From Acidobacteriaceae bacterium (GTDB taxonomy: Bacteria; Acidobacteriota; Terriglobia; Bryobacterales; Bryobacteraceae), in assembly GCA_019233755.1 (NCBI GenBank), contig JAFAMD010000055.1:62001-126000 (forward strand): a stretch of DNA of 64,000 bases, written 5' to 3'. The notes under the pieces were generated by a model that was given only the letters and a program-made list of their open reading frames with translations, made no database searches and was not told the DNA's origin. Below, in pieces: positions 17,737-25,269 of this stretch. The position numbers and the translations under genes are program-made. Position 1 is the first letter of the stretch. Each line of letters begins with the position of its first letter.

Positions 17737-18510
17737 TCAGGTGGCAGCCCGGCGGCGGGGTGGGCGCGTGGCCGATGGCAAACTGGAATCGAGCGCCACG
17801 AAGCGCCCCTGCTTAGCGTCAAGCCCCCATACCTCGCCGCTATGAATCTTGTATACCCAGCCATAGATTTCGAGATCGCCGCGCCTGAGCCGCGACGCAA
17901 CCGATGGATGCGTCTCAAGATTTGAGATCTGCGCAACGATGTTTTCTTCGGTGAGTGCGGCGAGAAACTCGTCTTCACTAAGGTCGGAGTAGTACTCGGT
18001 GGCAATTTGTCTTGCCGGCTCGGAATGCCGGAGCCACGCCGAAACCGTCGGCAGCTCTGCTACCTGTTCCGGGTGCATCAGTGCTTTCATGGCGCCACAG
18101 TCCGAGTGCCCGCAAATCACGATCGCCTTCACTTGCAATACACGAACGGCAAATTCGATAGCGGCCGAAGTGCTGCCGAGCATCTCACCGTACGGCGGAA
18201 TGATGTTGCCTACATTACGGCAGACAAAAAGGTCTCCTGGCTCGCTCTGAAAAATCACGTCCGGCGCGACGCGGGAATCCGAACAGGTGATGAACAAAAC
18301 TTGAGGCGTTTGCTCCCCTGCGAGCTTCAGAAATTCTTCTTTTCGCGCGGGGAAGATCTCGTCCCGGAAGCGCTGATACCGCAACAGCAGCTCATGCATC
18401 GATGCCGATTCATAGCTTCGCTCCGGCGTATCTGGCTGTACTTTGAGACGCTCCAGGTGTACTGCGTAGCCGGCCTGATCGCCTGCCGGCCGATCTTTTC
18501 CATCTGACAT
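17737..18510 (-). CDS. Beta-class carbonic anhydrase
   Basis: This 257-residue enzyme interconverts CO2 and bicarbonate. The zinc ligands are C76 (CSDSR, with the D78-R80 dyad), H135 and C138 (GHSDCG). CRNVGN and the AIEFAV helix are also family hallmarks. I chose the ATG at 18510 because AAGGAG lies six bases upstream; a start ten codons earlier exists but has no better site. The protein extends about 30 residues before the core, without an export signal, so it is cytoplasmic. The final 15 residues are Arg/Pro-rich. It is transcribed just ahead of the bestrophin gene and both probably share a message. Confidence 0.95.
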   Translation of the reverse strand: MSDGKDRPAGDQAGYAVHLERLKVQPDTPERSYESASMHELLLRYQRFRDEIFPARKEEFLKLAGEQTPQVLFITCSDSRVAPDVIFQSEPGDLFVCRNVGNIIPPYGEMLGSTSAAIEFAVRVLQVKAIVICGHSDCGAMKALMHPEQVAELPTVSAWLRHSEPARQIATEYYSDLSEDEFLAALTEENIVAQISNLETHPSVASRLRRGDLEIYGWVYKIHSGEVWGLDAKQGRFVALDSSLPSATRPPRRRAAT

Positions 18511-18623
18511 CCGCTCTCCTTTTTCGTCCTTACCCATCAAAACACGATTTCGAGGAACACCGTCAGGTGCAGTGCGCGCTCCGGTCTCTGTCTAAGGTGC
18601 GACCAGCAAACTCTCGGCATTTA

Positions 18624-19238
18624 TCACCACTCATTGGGAGCCTGACTCGCATCCGCGTAAGGCTGGGCCCACAGCGCAAGCTGTAGCTGTAGCGATTTGC
18701 ACCAGGCACGATGCATTCCCTCAACCTCGGCGGGCGCGTGCCCTTTCGCGGCAAGATATGGCTTGATCGTGTCATTCAGCACAGCGACAAACGCAATGAT
18801 GTCGCGCAGCGGCACGTAAGGCGTGGATCTCACACCGTCCACCTGATTCTTCTTCAAACTGGTATGCCGCAAAGCAATTTCCTGTTGATAGTTGATCCAA
18901 TCCTGATCGTATGGCCGAAGACATGTGTCCAAAATCCATTGCTGAAAACGGAGATTGCTTCGTCTCCCATATTCTGGGATTGCTTCTCCCTCGGGAGTGC
19001 GAGAGTGCCTGGCGAGATTCGGGATATTTGCGATGATGCCGCTACGCCAATGATCCACTATGTCTTTGGTTTGATCGGCGAGCACTTCGCCGGCAAGCCG
19101 AAGATATTGCTCATCATTATGAGTGAAACCGACAGTCCGTTTCAGATCCTCCAATTCTTGCAATGAGACCGCCGACCTCGCGATTCCGGCTGTCCCATAC
19201 GTATATCCCTGAATATGCTCATCGATTCTTCTCACCAT
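18624..19238 (-). CDS. Protoglobin (single-domain haem protein)
   Basis: The 204-residue product resembles protoglobins of archaea and bacteria in length and pattern. Features include an N-terminal extension, GFTHNDEQYLRLAGEVL as the pre-A and A helices, and YQQEIALRHT with H125 as the likely proximal haem ligand. The C-terminal helix ends in LALWAQPYAD. Protoglobins bind O2, CO and NO and may serve in gas scavenging or sensing. There is no fused signalling domain. The ATG at 19238 sits four bases after GGAGGG, which supports this start over the GTG one codon before. It is the first gene of a minus-strand run followed by carbonic anhydrase and bestrophin. Confidence 0.85.
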   Translation of the reverse strand: MVRRIDEHIQGYTYGTAGIARSAVSLQELEDLKRTVGFTHNDEQYLRLAGEVLADQTKDIVDHWRSGIIANIPNLARHSRTPEGEAIPEYGRRSNLRFQQWILDTCLRPYDQDWINYQQEIALRHTSLKKNQVDGVRSTPYVPLRDIIAFVAVLNDTIKPYLAAKGHAPAEVEGMHRAWCKSLQLQLALWAQPYADASQAPNEW

Positions 19239-19294
19239 CACTCCCTCCTATCGCGATCAAGCGTGTGCGTGCGACCCTTTGCATGAAGGCACTG

Positions 19295-19975
19295 CTAAGA
19301 AGGCTCTCTTCGGGTTTCCACGTATTTCGCTCCTGAAAACTGCCCCTTGGAATCGAAATCGAACTCAAACGTTGCAATGCCGACCCGGGCGCAGGCATGG
19401 CAACCATCGCGCAAGCGATAATGCACAAGAAAACGTTGTCCTCCATCGGGCGCTGTTTTGACCACCACGGGATCTGCCTTTCCGCCCCTGTCTCCAGGCC
19501 ATATCGAAAGATTGGGATACTCCACAAGCAGTGAGCGGTAGACCCCATCGCTCTGCATGCTGGCTTGCGGTAGCGACCGCAGGGCATCCACATCGATGAG
19601 CGCGGGATTTCCATTCACCAGAACGCAGCCTTCGTTCTCGTTGGCCCGAAACGGATAGTAGACGTAGGCGACCTCGACGTTTCCGGTCCCTTGCAGGTCG
19701 CTCAGGTACGCCTCACCGTGAAGCCGGTCGGCGAATGCAGCAGCTTCCGGCGATGCGCCGAGACGCTGCATTTCCTTGACGAAACATGCGCCTAACGCAG
19801 GAAAGCTAACATCCCGGCACGCCTCGTGCACTTTGCGAATGAAGTCCTGTGGCGCGTTCCAAACGGCATCGGGTCCCACTTTCGGGGCCGGCGGCGCCTG
19901 CCACGCTCCCATCTGCAGCGTTGCGAAAAAAACACTGCTCGTGATCTTGAGCGAGGAACTGCCCGTACGCCTCAT
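19295..19975 (-). CDS. Exported protein of unknown function
   Basis: This 226-residue protein has an N-terminal hydrophobic segment (SSLKITSSVFFATLQMGAW) that could be a signal peptide. The mature part contains six cysteines in all, including the CHAC pair near residue 195, and mixed alpha/beta character with VAYVYYPFRANENEG in the middle. I do not recognise a family. It is the first gene of the minus-strand run including protoglobin, and divergent from the Tat-RidA gene with 110 bases between their starts. It could be an envelope protein of soil bacteria with disulfides. Confidence 0.6.
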   Translation of the reverse strand: MRRTGSSSLKITSSVFFATLQMGAWQAPPAPKVGPDAVWNAPQDFIRKVHEACRDVSFPALGACFVKEMQRLGASPEAAAFADRLHGEAYLSDLQGTGNVEVAYVYYPFRANENEGCVLVNGNPALIDVDALRSLPQASMQSDGVYRSLLVEYPNLSIWPGDRGGKADPVVVKTAPDGGQRFLVHYRLRDGCHACARVGIATFEFDFDSKGQFSGAKYVETRREPS

Positions 19976-20085
19976 CGAATTATCATCGTCGATTTCTTAG
20001 GTATGGGTTTTACCCGCGTCCAGAGTACCAACGATATATTGTTTGAGAAGGAAAACGACGTAGCGGTGAAAAGGAGGACGATCCA

Positions 20086-20544
20086 TTGAGCAAATCGAAT
20101 CGAAGAGGTTTTCTTGGGAAAGGCGCAGCCGTGGCCGTCGCCGCTGGTATAGCAACCGCTCCTGCGGAAGCGCAGGCGACAGCGACGAAAAAGGTTCTCT
20201 GGCCCGACGGCAAGAAGCCTGAGAAGACGCCTTTATTCAGCCCCGCGGTGACTTATGGCAATTTGTTGTTCCTGTCCGGCATCGGTGCCCACTTCCAGGG
20301 AGACATCAAGTCTCACACCCAGCATGTCCTCGACGAGATCCAGAAGCATCTCGAAGCAGCCGGCTCTTCCATGGACAAAGTTCTAAAATGCCAGGTCTAC
20401 TTGGCCGACCTGAAAGACTATCAGGGCATGAATGAGGTGTTCCAGGGCCGCTTCGGCTCCGAACCGCCTGTCAGAACAACCATTGCGGCCGCAGGAGTTC
20501 CCGGCAACTCGCTCGTCGAGATTGATGTGATCGCCTACATCTGA
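20086..20544 (+). CDS. Tat-exported RidA-family enamine/imine deaminase
   Basis: The 152-residue protein starts at a TTG preceded by AAGGAGG about nine bases upstream. The N-terminus carries a twin-arginine signal (NRRGFLGKGAAVAVAAGIA, cleaved near AEA). The rest is a complete RidA/YjgF domain. Residue R in PPVRTTIAAAGVP corresponds to the carboxylate-binding arginine of active RidA enzymes, and VEIDVIAYI matches the C-terminal strand with its conserved Glu. RidA hydrolyses 2-aminoacrylate-type enamines released by PLP enzymes, normally in the cytoplasm. Export is unusual and coincides with two Tat-exported PLP enzymes 5 kb downstream. The gene stands alone and ends at a hairpin. Confidence 0.88.
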   Translation: MSKSNRRGFLGKGAAVAVAAGIATAPAEAQATATKKVLWPDGKKPEKTPLFSPAVTYGNLLFLSGIGAHFQGDIKSHTQHVLDEIQKHLEAAGSSMDKVLKCQVYLADLKDYQGMNEVFQGRFGSEPPVRTTIAAAGVPGNSLVEIDVIAYI

Positions 20545-20558
20545 AGTCGGGCACGCAG

Positions 20559-20584
20559 TTAGCCGGACCACGCGGTCCGGCTAA
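20559..20584. terminator. Hairpin between convergent genes
   Basis: The arms ttagccggacc (20559-20569) and ggtccggctaa (20574-20584) are perfectly complementary with a four-base loop. The hairpin lies 14 bases past the RidA stop and covers the stop codon of the convergent RraA gene. There is no strong T-tract on either strand, so it may be a weak or bidirectional terminator, or an mRNA-stabilising structure. Confidence 0.55.
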
Positions 20585-21315
20585 AGCCGTCCAAATTGAG
20601 CCACCGCTTCTCGAATGGACTTATATTTTTCGATGAACGGATACATGCTGTGCTCGCTCTGGTCTAACTGCTGGGCTTTTTTCAGAACTTCTGCAGCATG
20701 CTCTCTAGGCACCACCGCTACGCCGTCCCCATCGGCTACAACTATGTCCGCTGCTTTCACCTGCACGCCGGCACAGTTCACCGGAATATCCTTGCCCGCG
20801 AATCGGTAGTGGTTCACCGTCGTGGAGGGAACCACCCCGCGGCTGAAGACCGGAAATTGTAGCCTGGCGATCTGGGGCGTGTCCCTGACACCTCCGTCGA
20901 CAACCGCGCCCGCGAATCCGCGGTACTTCATTGCCGTGCTCATCAGGCCGCCGATACCCGCGTAATCCAGTCCGTCTTCGAGTACCATGACGTAAACCGA
21001 ACCCGGCGCACTCTCGTCAATGGTGTCCAGCATTCCCTGCAGCGCTTTCGCGCCTTCGTTGTTTTCTTCCTTTTTCAGCAGCACGGTTACTGCCGGACCC
21101 GCGAATTTGGTCGGGCTCAGCGGCCGCATGCTGTGTGACATGTAGGCCCTCTTTCCATAAAGCTGCTCCATTGCGTCGGCGACAGAGGCAACTTCCACCA
21201 GGCGGAAGCCTTCTATTAAGCTGTCTTGTGTGCCCTCCGTGTCTGGCCTTCTGAACGACAGCACAACAAACAGGGCGGCTATACCCAACAGAACCGTAAT
21301 CGCTTTTTTTCTCAT
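20581..21315 (-). CDS. RraA/HMG-aldolase-like protein with N-terminal membrane anchor or signal
   Basis: The 244-residue protein opens with MRKKAITVLLGIAALFVVLS, a signal peptide or anchor, unlike ordinary cytoplasmic RraA proteins. The RraA core spans about residues 35-225. It includes the GGVRDTP segment whose Arg-Asp pair binds substrate and metal in class II pyruvate aldolases of this family, and DIVVADGDGVAVVP, the most typical motif. Related enzymes cleave 4-hydroxy-2-oxo acids to pyruvate or decarboxylate oxaloacetate. The metal-binding residues are at least partly conserved, favouring an enzyme over an RNase E inhibitor. It lies seven bases before the DUF362 gene's stop on the same strand, so the two probably share a transcript. 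Confidence 0.82.
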   Translation of the reverse strand: MRKKAITVLLGIAALFVVLSFRRPDTEGTQDSLIEGFRLVEVASVADAMEQLYGKRAYMSHSMRPLSPTKFAGPAVTVLLKKEENNEGAKALQGMLDTIDESAPGSVYVMVLEDGLDYAGIGGLMSTAMKYRGFAGAVVDGGVRDTPQIARLQFPVFSRGVVPSTTVNHYRFAGKDIPVNCAGVQVKAADIVVADGDGVAVVPREHAAEVLKKAQQLDQSEHSMYPFIEKYKSIREAVAQFGRL

Positions 21316-21321
21316 AGTTAG

Positions 21322-22425
21322 TCACGAAAGGCGAACTCGACGCACCTCGATCTTGTCGTCGCTAAATTCACCAAGTCCCAGCATTCCGGCGATTTCAATA
21401 TGTTCCACCTGGCAGTTCAGAAAATGGCTCGCCTGGTCGGGTTTTGAGAGCGCAATCGGCGCCATTCCCACCTCTTGCCGTTTTGCGTCGATGAGTTTCC
21501 AGCCTGTCTTATCCAGCGCAACCGGATCCGTTCCGAAATAAAGCGTCTTAGGCTCCCAAATGAACTGCGGCTTTCCCGTCGGACCGCCGTGATACGACGC
21601 CTTCACCGCATCTACTACATGCAGGACCACCTTCTGACGGATGACCGGCAAGCTCACGACGGAGGGGATAAACACCCCGCAAGCGTTCGCGGTTGGAGTG
21701 ATATGGCTGCGGTTCACGTTATTTACGAAGCCATGGGACATGTTTTTCAGAGTGATGGTGACGCCGGCGGACTGGTGGTGCTTTAGAACCGGTACATTAA
21801 TGATCTTGTTCACCTCGGTCGTAACAACCTTGGCTACGTAAGAACGCCGTGAGTGCGGATCGTTCGGATTGTCGCCCGGTTTGACAATCGCCATCTCCAT
21901 GAAATGGTTCTCATCATAGCCATCCATGTCAAGCTGTACATTGTCATATCTCGGTGACGCAGCTTCAAAGCGAATTCCTGGCCGCAGCCACTTGTCGATG
22001 CCGGCAGCGAGCGCTTCCTCCCGATACCTGTTAAAGACAACGATGCGATCGTCGGAAACGCCGGCCTGGTTGAGTCCATCGAAAATCGCGTGCAGAACAG
22101 AGGCATCGGAGCAGAGGCCGGGACCGCCAACCGGACTCACTTTGATACCCACTACGTCGCCTTTTTCAAACAGGGATGGCCAGGCATCCTGCCATGTAGG
22201 AGCTCCTGTGAGATCCGTCATGCCTCGTTCCACCATCTGCCGGACCACCAGCGGCTCATAGGTCCCCGATACAATGCACCCCGGGTGCTCGATCGCGACG
22301 ACGCGCCCCGGGTAAGGACCGGGAATGCCAAGGGGGCGTGTCTCTGCATTGCTTGTTGAGCGGCTCAGCGCCGCTGCCGCACCCAGGAACGCAGTCTCAA
22401 GGAAGTGTCTTCGATCAATGCGCAT
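21322..22425 (-). CDS. Tat-exported DUF362 domain protein
   Basis: The 367-residue protein has a twin-arginine signal (DRRHFLETAFLGAAAALS). The mature protein corresponds to DUF362: KGDVVGIKVSPVGGPG near residue 110, NVPVLKHHQSAGVTITLKNMSHG near residues 215-238, and DPVALDKTGWKLI near 315. DUF362 proteins are often found beside iron-sulfur or redox enzymes, but this one has no cysteine cluster and its activity is unknown. It is the first gene of a pair with the RraA-like gene and is separated by 79 bases from the SMP-30 gene, which is on the same strand upstream. Confidence 0.82.
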   Translation of the reverse strand: MRIDRRHFLETAFLGAAAALSRSTSNAETRPLGIPGPYPGRVVAIEHPGCIVSGTYEPLVVRQMVERGMTDLTGAPTWQDAWPSLFEKGDVVGIKVSPVGGPGLCSDASVLHAIFDGLNQAGVSDDRIVVFNRYREEALAAGIDKWLRPGIRFEAASPRYDNVQLDMDGYDENHFMEMAIVKPGDNPNDPHSRRSYVAKVVTTEVNKIINVPVLKHHQSAGVTITLKNMSHGFVNNVNRSHITPTANACGVFIPSVVSLPVIRQKVVLHVVDAVKASYHGGPTGKPQFIWEPKTLYFGTDPVALDKTGWKLIDAKRQEVGMAPIALSKPDQASHFLNCQVEHIEIAGMLGLGEFSDDKIEVRRVRLS

Positions 22426-22504
22426 AGGCCGAGAACTGCAAACAGTTTATCGCTGAGCTGTGTGGCGCAGGCGCCTTCGCCGGCGTGTCTCGGCCGGGAC
22501 GGCG

Positions 22505-23515
22505 TCAGTTGTGAACCGCGGAATTCTGCAGATTCGGCATGAACCCGCGAGCCCTTGTTCGAATGCGATACACGGACTTGGTCGCCGTGATGTACAGCGT
22601 CCTATAATCCTTATCGCCCCAGGCAAGATTGGCAGGTTGCTCCGGCATGATGATGGTTCCGAGGTGATTCCCTTGCGGATCCCACACCCAGATGCCCCTG
22701 GGCCCGACAACATAAAGGTTTCCGGACTGATCCACTCTCATCCCGTCCGGCACCCCGCCGGCTTCATTCTCATCGCCGAAGAGCTTTTCGTTGCTCACGT
22801 TCCCATCGGGTGAGAAGTTGAAAACCCGTATGTTCTTCTGGTCGCTGTCGTCCACGTAAAGATGCTTTCCATCCGGCGAGAATGCGAGCCCGTTCGGTTG
22901 CGACATGTCCTTCACCAGCAGCCGCACGTCTCCCTTCTCATCGAGCCGGTACACGCCCTGGAATGGAATTTCCTGTTTCTCGCCCTTGACTAAATCAAGT
23001 GTCGGATCGGTGAAGTAGAGCGCGCCATCGGGTCCGGCCACTACATCGTTTGGACTATTGAACCGGTGTCCTTCGAAGCGGTCTGCCAGCGTCGTGTATT
23101 GGCCGTCGGGGCTCACTCGAATAATGGCGCGCAAGACGCTCGCGCAGTCGATCAAACGCTGCTGCCGGTCGAATGTATTGCCATCCGGGTCTCCGAGTGC
23201 GATCAGTGTTTGCTTCCGTCCATCCAGGTAAACGCGGTAGATCTTGTTCTGCTCCTCGTCGCTGACATAGAGAAAGCCGGCTGGATCCCAGACCGGACCC
23301 TCCGTGAAGCCAAATCCGGTGGCAATCGATGCAGCCGTCGCATTGCGGTCGAAAAGGCTCCAAAACTTGGGCGATAGCGCTACGAGTTCAAATTTCCGCG
23401 GTGTCTTATTCGCTTCCTGGAAACCCACCAGCAGCGCCAGCAGAGGCAGCGTGGCCAGCCATGTTGTGCGCCTCCGAAGCAGCAGTTTCAATCCTGTCGC
23501 CCCGGCTCTACTCAT
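22505..23515 (-). CDS. SMP-30/gluconolactonase-family six-bladed propeller, exported
   Basis: The 336-residue product has a basic N-terminus with a hydrophobic stretch (TTWLATLPLLALLVGF), a signal peptide or anchor. The propeller shows the metal ligands of the family: Glu in GFTEGPVWDP, Asn in RFNSPNDVVAGPDG, and Asp in GVPDGMRVDQSG. NGLAFSPDGKHLYVDDS is the usual blade repeat. Members hydrolyse aldonolactones such as gluconolactone. The start overlaps the stop of the upstream cytochrome gene by eight bases, so the two are translationally linked. That pairing fits an oxidise-then-hydrolyse route outside the cytoplasm. Confidence 0.88.
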   Translation of the reverse strand: MSRAGATGLKLLLRRRTTWLATLPLLALLVGFQEANKTPRKFELVALSPKFWSLFDRNATAASIATGFGFTEGPVWDPAGFLYVSDEEQNKIYRVYLDGRKQTLIALGDPDGNTFDRQQRLIDCASVLRAIIRVSPDGQYTTLADRFEGHRFNSPNDVVAGPDGALYFTDPTLDLVKGEKQEIPFQGVYRLDEKGDVRLLVKDMSQPNGLAFSPDGKHLYVDDSDQKNIRVFNFSPDGNVSNEKLFGDENEAGGVPDGMRVDQSGNLYVVGPRGIWVWDPQGNHLGTIIMPEQPANLAWGDKDYRTLYITATKSVYRIRTRARGFMPNLQNSAVHN

Positions 23516-24317
23516 CGTCGTTTTTCTCGGCCGGCGCCGGCGGCGTTCCGGGAGTCTTCACCAGGTAACAGACCAGATCGTCCAGATTCGCACTTGTCAG
23601 TTCCGTTCCGTATGTCGATGGCATGCTCGACTGTTTCTGATAGTCAATCCTGACTAATTCTGATTTATCGAAAAAGTGGAAATTCCCGTCGGCGGTCTGC
23701 ATCTGCAGCGAGAAGTTGTCTTCATTGCGAACCACTCCGGTGTACTTCTTCCCCGACAGGGTGACCACTATCACCGTTCCGTGGCGCGGATCCAAATTCT
23801 TATTCGGGTCGACAATGGACTCGCGAATCGCTGCCGGAGAATGTGTTTTTCCGTACCCGGAGAGGTCAGCCGCGAGGAATCCGCCCTCGCCGCGTATCAT
23901 GTGGCACTGTGAGCAGCGGGCCTTGCCAAAGAACAATACTCGTCCGCGATCGGGATCGCCGGGGACCGAAACGGCTCCGTCTTGTCCTTGCAGCGAGCGG
24001 ACGTACTTTATCACTGCATCGATTTGAGTTTTGTTTAGAGAAGAACGAAATCCTGGCATACCCGCCGCCGGAATGCCGTTGCTTACAATCCGCGTCAAGT
24101 CCTGGTCGGAAAGTTGCTGCACATTGGCGCTCGTCGCGATATTCGGGGCGTGTTCGCCGCCGCGTCCATCCAGCCCGTGACATGCCGCACAGGTCGAACT
24201 GAACAACTGCTGCCCAACCTCAGACTGCCCTTGTCCTCGCGCGCTCAGGTGCAAGAACGAAACGACGCACAACAAACCCGCCGTTACGAACCCGGTCCTG
24301 GGTATAGGCCGATCCAT
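23508..24317 (-). CDS. Di-haem c-type cytochrome (cytochrome c plus TIGR02603-like domain)
   Basis: I start the protein at the ATG at 24317 (MDRPIPRTGFVTAGLLCVVS), which yields 269 residues with a signal peptide. An upstream start at 24401 would add 28 residues of unlikely sequence. The first haem site is C43-A-A-C46-H47 in a small cytochrome c domain (about 32-112) with GMPGF as the likely axial methionine. The second site is C135-S-Q-C138-H139 at the start of the putative haem-binding domain common in planctomycete and acidobacterial membrane dehydrogenases (GRVLFFGKARCSQCHMIRG). It likely takes electrons from a periplasmic dehydrogenase. It overlaps the lactonase gene by eight bases. Confidence 0.88.
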   Translation of the reverse strand: MDRPIPRTGFVTAGLLCVVSFLHLSARGQGQSEVGQQLFSSTCAACHGLDGRGGEHAPNIATSANVQQLSDQDLTRIVSNGIPAAGMPGFRSSLNKTQIDAVIKYVRSLQGQDGAVSVPGDPDRGRVLFFGKARCSQCHMIRGEGGFLAADLSGYGKTHSPAAIRESIVDPNKNLDPRHGTVIVVTLSGKKYTGVVRNEDNFSLQMQTADGNFHFFDKSELVRIDYQKQSSMPSTYGTELTSANLDDLVCYLVKTPGTPPAPAEKNDDE

Positions 24318-24389
24318 CGGGTAAATGAAATTACTATACCTGAAGCGCGGAGTCTCCTGACACATACAATCCGAAATTGGACTCAATAC

Positions 24390-25118
24390 ATGACCAAACA
24401 CTGCATTTCAGCAGCCCTCTTATTAGCGTTCTCGCTGCAAGCGCAGCCGCCCTGCGTTTTCACGCAGCCTCCGGCAAGCTTTTCGATCCGGCATGTGGAC
24501 GGGCATCCTGACCTCAGCCTGGCCCCGAATGCCGCCATCTGGCAGAATGCCGCGGCGCAATCCATGTGGAAAGACTGCGAACGCCAGATTGACTACCCGG
24601 AGCTGAAGACGGAAATACGCGCCTTCTGGACCGATACCGATCTTTATCTCCTGTTTCGCTGCCCGTATACCGTCCTGAATGTCTTCCTTCCGCCGAACAA
24701 CAGCGCAGAACGTGTCGGCTTATGGGACCGTGACGTGGTCGAGATGTTCATCGGAGACGATTGGTCCAACATCCGGCACTATCGCGAGTTTGAAATCGCG
24801 CCGACCGGTGATTGGGTCGATTTGGCCATCGATCTGGATCGCAAAAGCTACGATCATACCTGGCAGTCCGGCTTTCAAACCATGGCGCGCATCGATGAGA
24901 AGCAGAAGATCTGGTACGCGGCTGCCCGCATCCCGCTTTCCGCCGTAAGCAGCAAGCCGGTTGAAGATGGCACAAAGTGGCGTTTGAATCTCTATCGCAT
25001 CGACGGTGCGGGCGCCGACCCGCAACGCCATTTCTTGTGTTGGCAGCCCATCTGCGATCCGAAGCGAAACTCCAACCATGTACCCGAACATTTCGGCACC
25101 CTGATCTTCACCAAGTAA
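24390..25118 (+). CDS. Exported carbohydrate-binding family 9-like protein
   Basis: The ATG at 24390 gives 242 residues starting with a signal peptide (MTKHCISAALLLAFSLQAQPP); the same frame is open further upstream but that part overlaps the divergent cytochrome gene. The body is a single CBM9-like domain: AFWTDTDLYLLFRC near residue 75, WDRDVVEMFIGDD near 112, YREFEIAPTGDWVDL near 130, and RLNLYRIDG near 210. The asymmetric Trp and acidic residues of this fold bind sugar ends or act in xylan and cellulose binding. No catalytic domain is fused. It is divergent from the cytochrome gene with 72 bases between starts. Confidence 0.85.
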   Translation: MTKHCISAALLLAFSLQAQPPCVFTQPPASFSIRHVDGHPDLSLAPNAAIWQNAAAQSMWKDCERQIDYPELKTEIRAFWTDTDLYLLFRCPYTVLNVFLPPNNSAERVGLWDRDVVEMFIGDDWSNIRHYREFEIAPTGDWVDLAIDLDRKSYDHTWQSGFQTMARIDEKQKIWYAAARIPLSAVSSKPVEDGTKWRLNLYRIDGAGADPQRHFLCWQPICDPKRNSNHVPEHFGTLIFTK

Positions 25119-25148
25119 GCGAATTTGAAAAAACGAAGCCAATTTGGG

Positions 25149-25219
25149 AGTTCGTTTGGTAAGATCGCCGTATCTTGTTGCAAAATAACGTAGCTGGCTG
25201 AGGTAAGTTCGTTTGGTAA
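25149..25219 (+). repeat. Pair of 14-base direct repeats upstream of the first PLP-enzyme gene
   Basis: The sequence agttcgtttggtaa occurs at 25149-25162 and again at 25206-25219, 57 bases apart. An aaacgaa just before the first copy is complementary to ttcgttt within it. The copies lie 50-120 bases before the start at 25270 and could be binding sites for a regulator. No clear -10/-35 pair was identified. Confidence 0.35.
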
Positions 25220-25269
25220 TTTCAACTCGTGCCTCGATATCTCGCTTTGCTTGAGCGATCATTGAAGTC

